Below are positions 4,498 through 5,030 of a DNA stretch of 5,030 nucleotides, in pieces (positions within the stretch are counted from its first letter, which is position 1; every line of letters begins with the position of its first letter). Source of the stretch: Cyanobacteriota bacterium (lineage in GTDB: Bacteria; Cyanobacteriota; Cyanobacteriia; Phormidesmidales; Phormidesmidaceae); NCBI GenBank assembly GCA_027619675.1, contig JAQCHG010000197.1:1-5030 (forward strand), written 5' to 3'. The position numbers and the translations under genes were made by a program. The notes under the pieces were generated by a model that saw only the letters and a program-made list of their open reading frames with translations, made no database searches and was not told where the DNA came from.

Positions 4498-5030
4498 TCA
4501 GGCCAAAAAGGGCTGCTGCACTCGCTTCAGCAGATCATAGAAGGGCTGCCAGTCATCCTCTACGGTGATGGGCTCCCAAATCGCCTCAATTTCAGGACGT
4601 AGCAGCACCGTCTCGGGGTTGGTGGCCCGCAGGCGATCGCCCACCGCCGCCATCGCGGTTTCCGGTAGGGCCTGCAAGCAATGGTGATATTGCTGCCGCC
4701 AAGCTTTCAACGCCCCTTGGGCGGCGGCGTCAGACGCCTGGAGGGTGGTGTTAAACATCTGATCTGGCTGCGATCGCCACTGGGGAGAAAACTGCCGAGC
4801 CAACTCTAAAAAGAAGGTGTGGTAACCCACTTGGACGGACTCTAGGAGGTCCAGGGTGGCGGCCACGATGTCAGCCCCCAGCGCCTCCGGCAACGAGTCA
4901 AAGCCCAACTTAGCCAGCATCCGGGTTTCATAGTGGCGCTGGTAGTGGCCCTCAAATTTAGCCAAACAGGCATCCAGGGTTTCCCCAGGGATCACCCGCT
5001 TCAGCGCCCGTTGCAGCATGGATAAATTCC
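4498..5030 (-). CDS. selO: SelO/YdiU family protein adenylyltransferase (C-terminal part, 5' end outside window)
   Basis: The last ~176 residues of a SelO-type pseudokinase, a family known to transfer AMP to hydroxyl side chains of proteins and linked to redox stress. The kinase-like core is outside the window, so activity cannot be judged. Recognition rests on the C-terminal pattern: an RMLAKLGF segment after a helix rich in Tyr/His, GYHTFFLELARQF, and then RATNPETVLLRPEIEAIWE with WQPFYDLLKRVQQPF at the end. This corresponds to the YRARL...NPxxVLRN...RRPF region of E. coli YdiU. The frame is open through the right edge; residues N-L-S precede the ATG at 5019, which is therefore internal. 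The protein stops two residues after PF, whereas E. coli SelO continues with a Cys-containing tail. It is convergent with coaBC, with an 18-bp gap and no visible terminator between them. Confidence 0.8.
   Translation of the reverse strand, partial: NLSMLQRALKRVIPGETLDACLAKFEGHYQRHYETRMLAKLGFDSLPEALGADIVAATLDLLESVQVGYHTFFLELARQFSPQWRSQPDQMFNTTLQASDAAAQGALKAWRQQYHHCLQALPETAMAAVGDRLRATNPETVLLRPEIEAIWEPITVEDDWQPFYDLLKRVQQPFLA

Noticed and set aside
1..5030. Mobile element, prophage, toxin-antitoxin, CRISPR or defence system
   Set aside because: Every sizeable gene is assigned to a housekeeping or common family. No transposase, integrase, direct-repeat array or nuclease motif was seen.

Overview
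The window looks like ordinary chromosome from a GC-rich cyanobacterium. The main reasons are ten perfect copies of the cyanobacterial HIP1 octamer GCGATCGC (all to the right of position 1570), a plastid/cyanobacterial-type pyruvate dehydrogenase E2 ending, a DUF2555 protein (a family I know only from cyanobacteria and relatives) and a cyanobacterial-style CRP/FNR regulator. I see no transposase, integrase, phage gene, CRISPR array, tRNA or rRNA.

Layout, left to right. (1) 1-737, plus strand: the C-terminal 244 residues of dihydrolipoamide acetyltransferase (PDH E2), cut by the window edge and followed by a strong intrinsic terminator (771-805). (2) 809-1474, minus strand: a complete short-chain dehydrogenase/reductase of the C-factor/sniffer type with a clear ribosome-binding site. 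(3) 1475-1851: a spacer of about 380 bp with hairpins and a facing pair of HIP1 sites but no credible gene. (4) 1852-2544, minus strand: a CRP/FNR-type transcription factor with a good winged-helix domain but no recognisable cyclic-nucleotide pocket; its true start may be 2481. (5) 2545-2977: a 433-bp divergent intergenic region that is the most interesting part of the window. It holds an NtcA-like GTA-N8-TAC site flanked by TTAAC/GTTAA dyads, an intrinsic terminator on the plus strand that does not follow any gene, and further inverted repeats running up to the ribosome-binding site of the next gene. (6) 2978-3190 and 3235-4479, plus strand: a DUF2555 small protein and bifunctional CoaBC, probably one operon. 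(7) 4498-5030, minus strand: the C-terminal part of a SelO (YdiU) protein adenylyltransferase, convergent with coaBC at 18 bp and cut by the right edge.

How the genes relate. PDH E2 makes acetyl-CoA and CoaBC makes the 4'-phosphopantetheine precursor of CoA, so both touch CoA metabolism, but they lie in separate transcription units and I would not infer a joint system. The regulator diverges from the DUF2555-coaBC unit and shares its upstream region, so autoregulation or control of that operon is a reasonable hypothesis. I did not find a novel multi-gene system. The best candidate for something undescribed is the 2660-2970 region, which could hold a short non-coding RNA and/or a structured, attenuated leader for DUF2555-coaBC.
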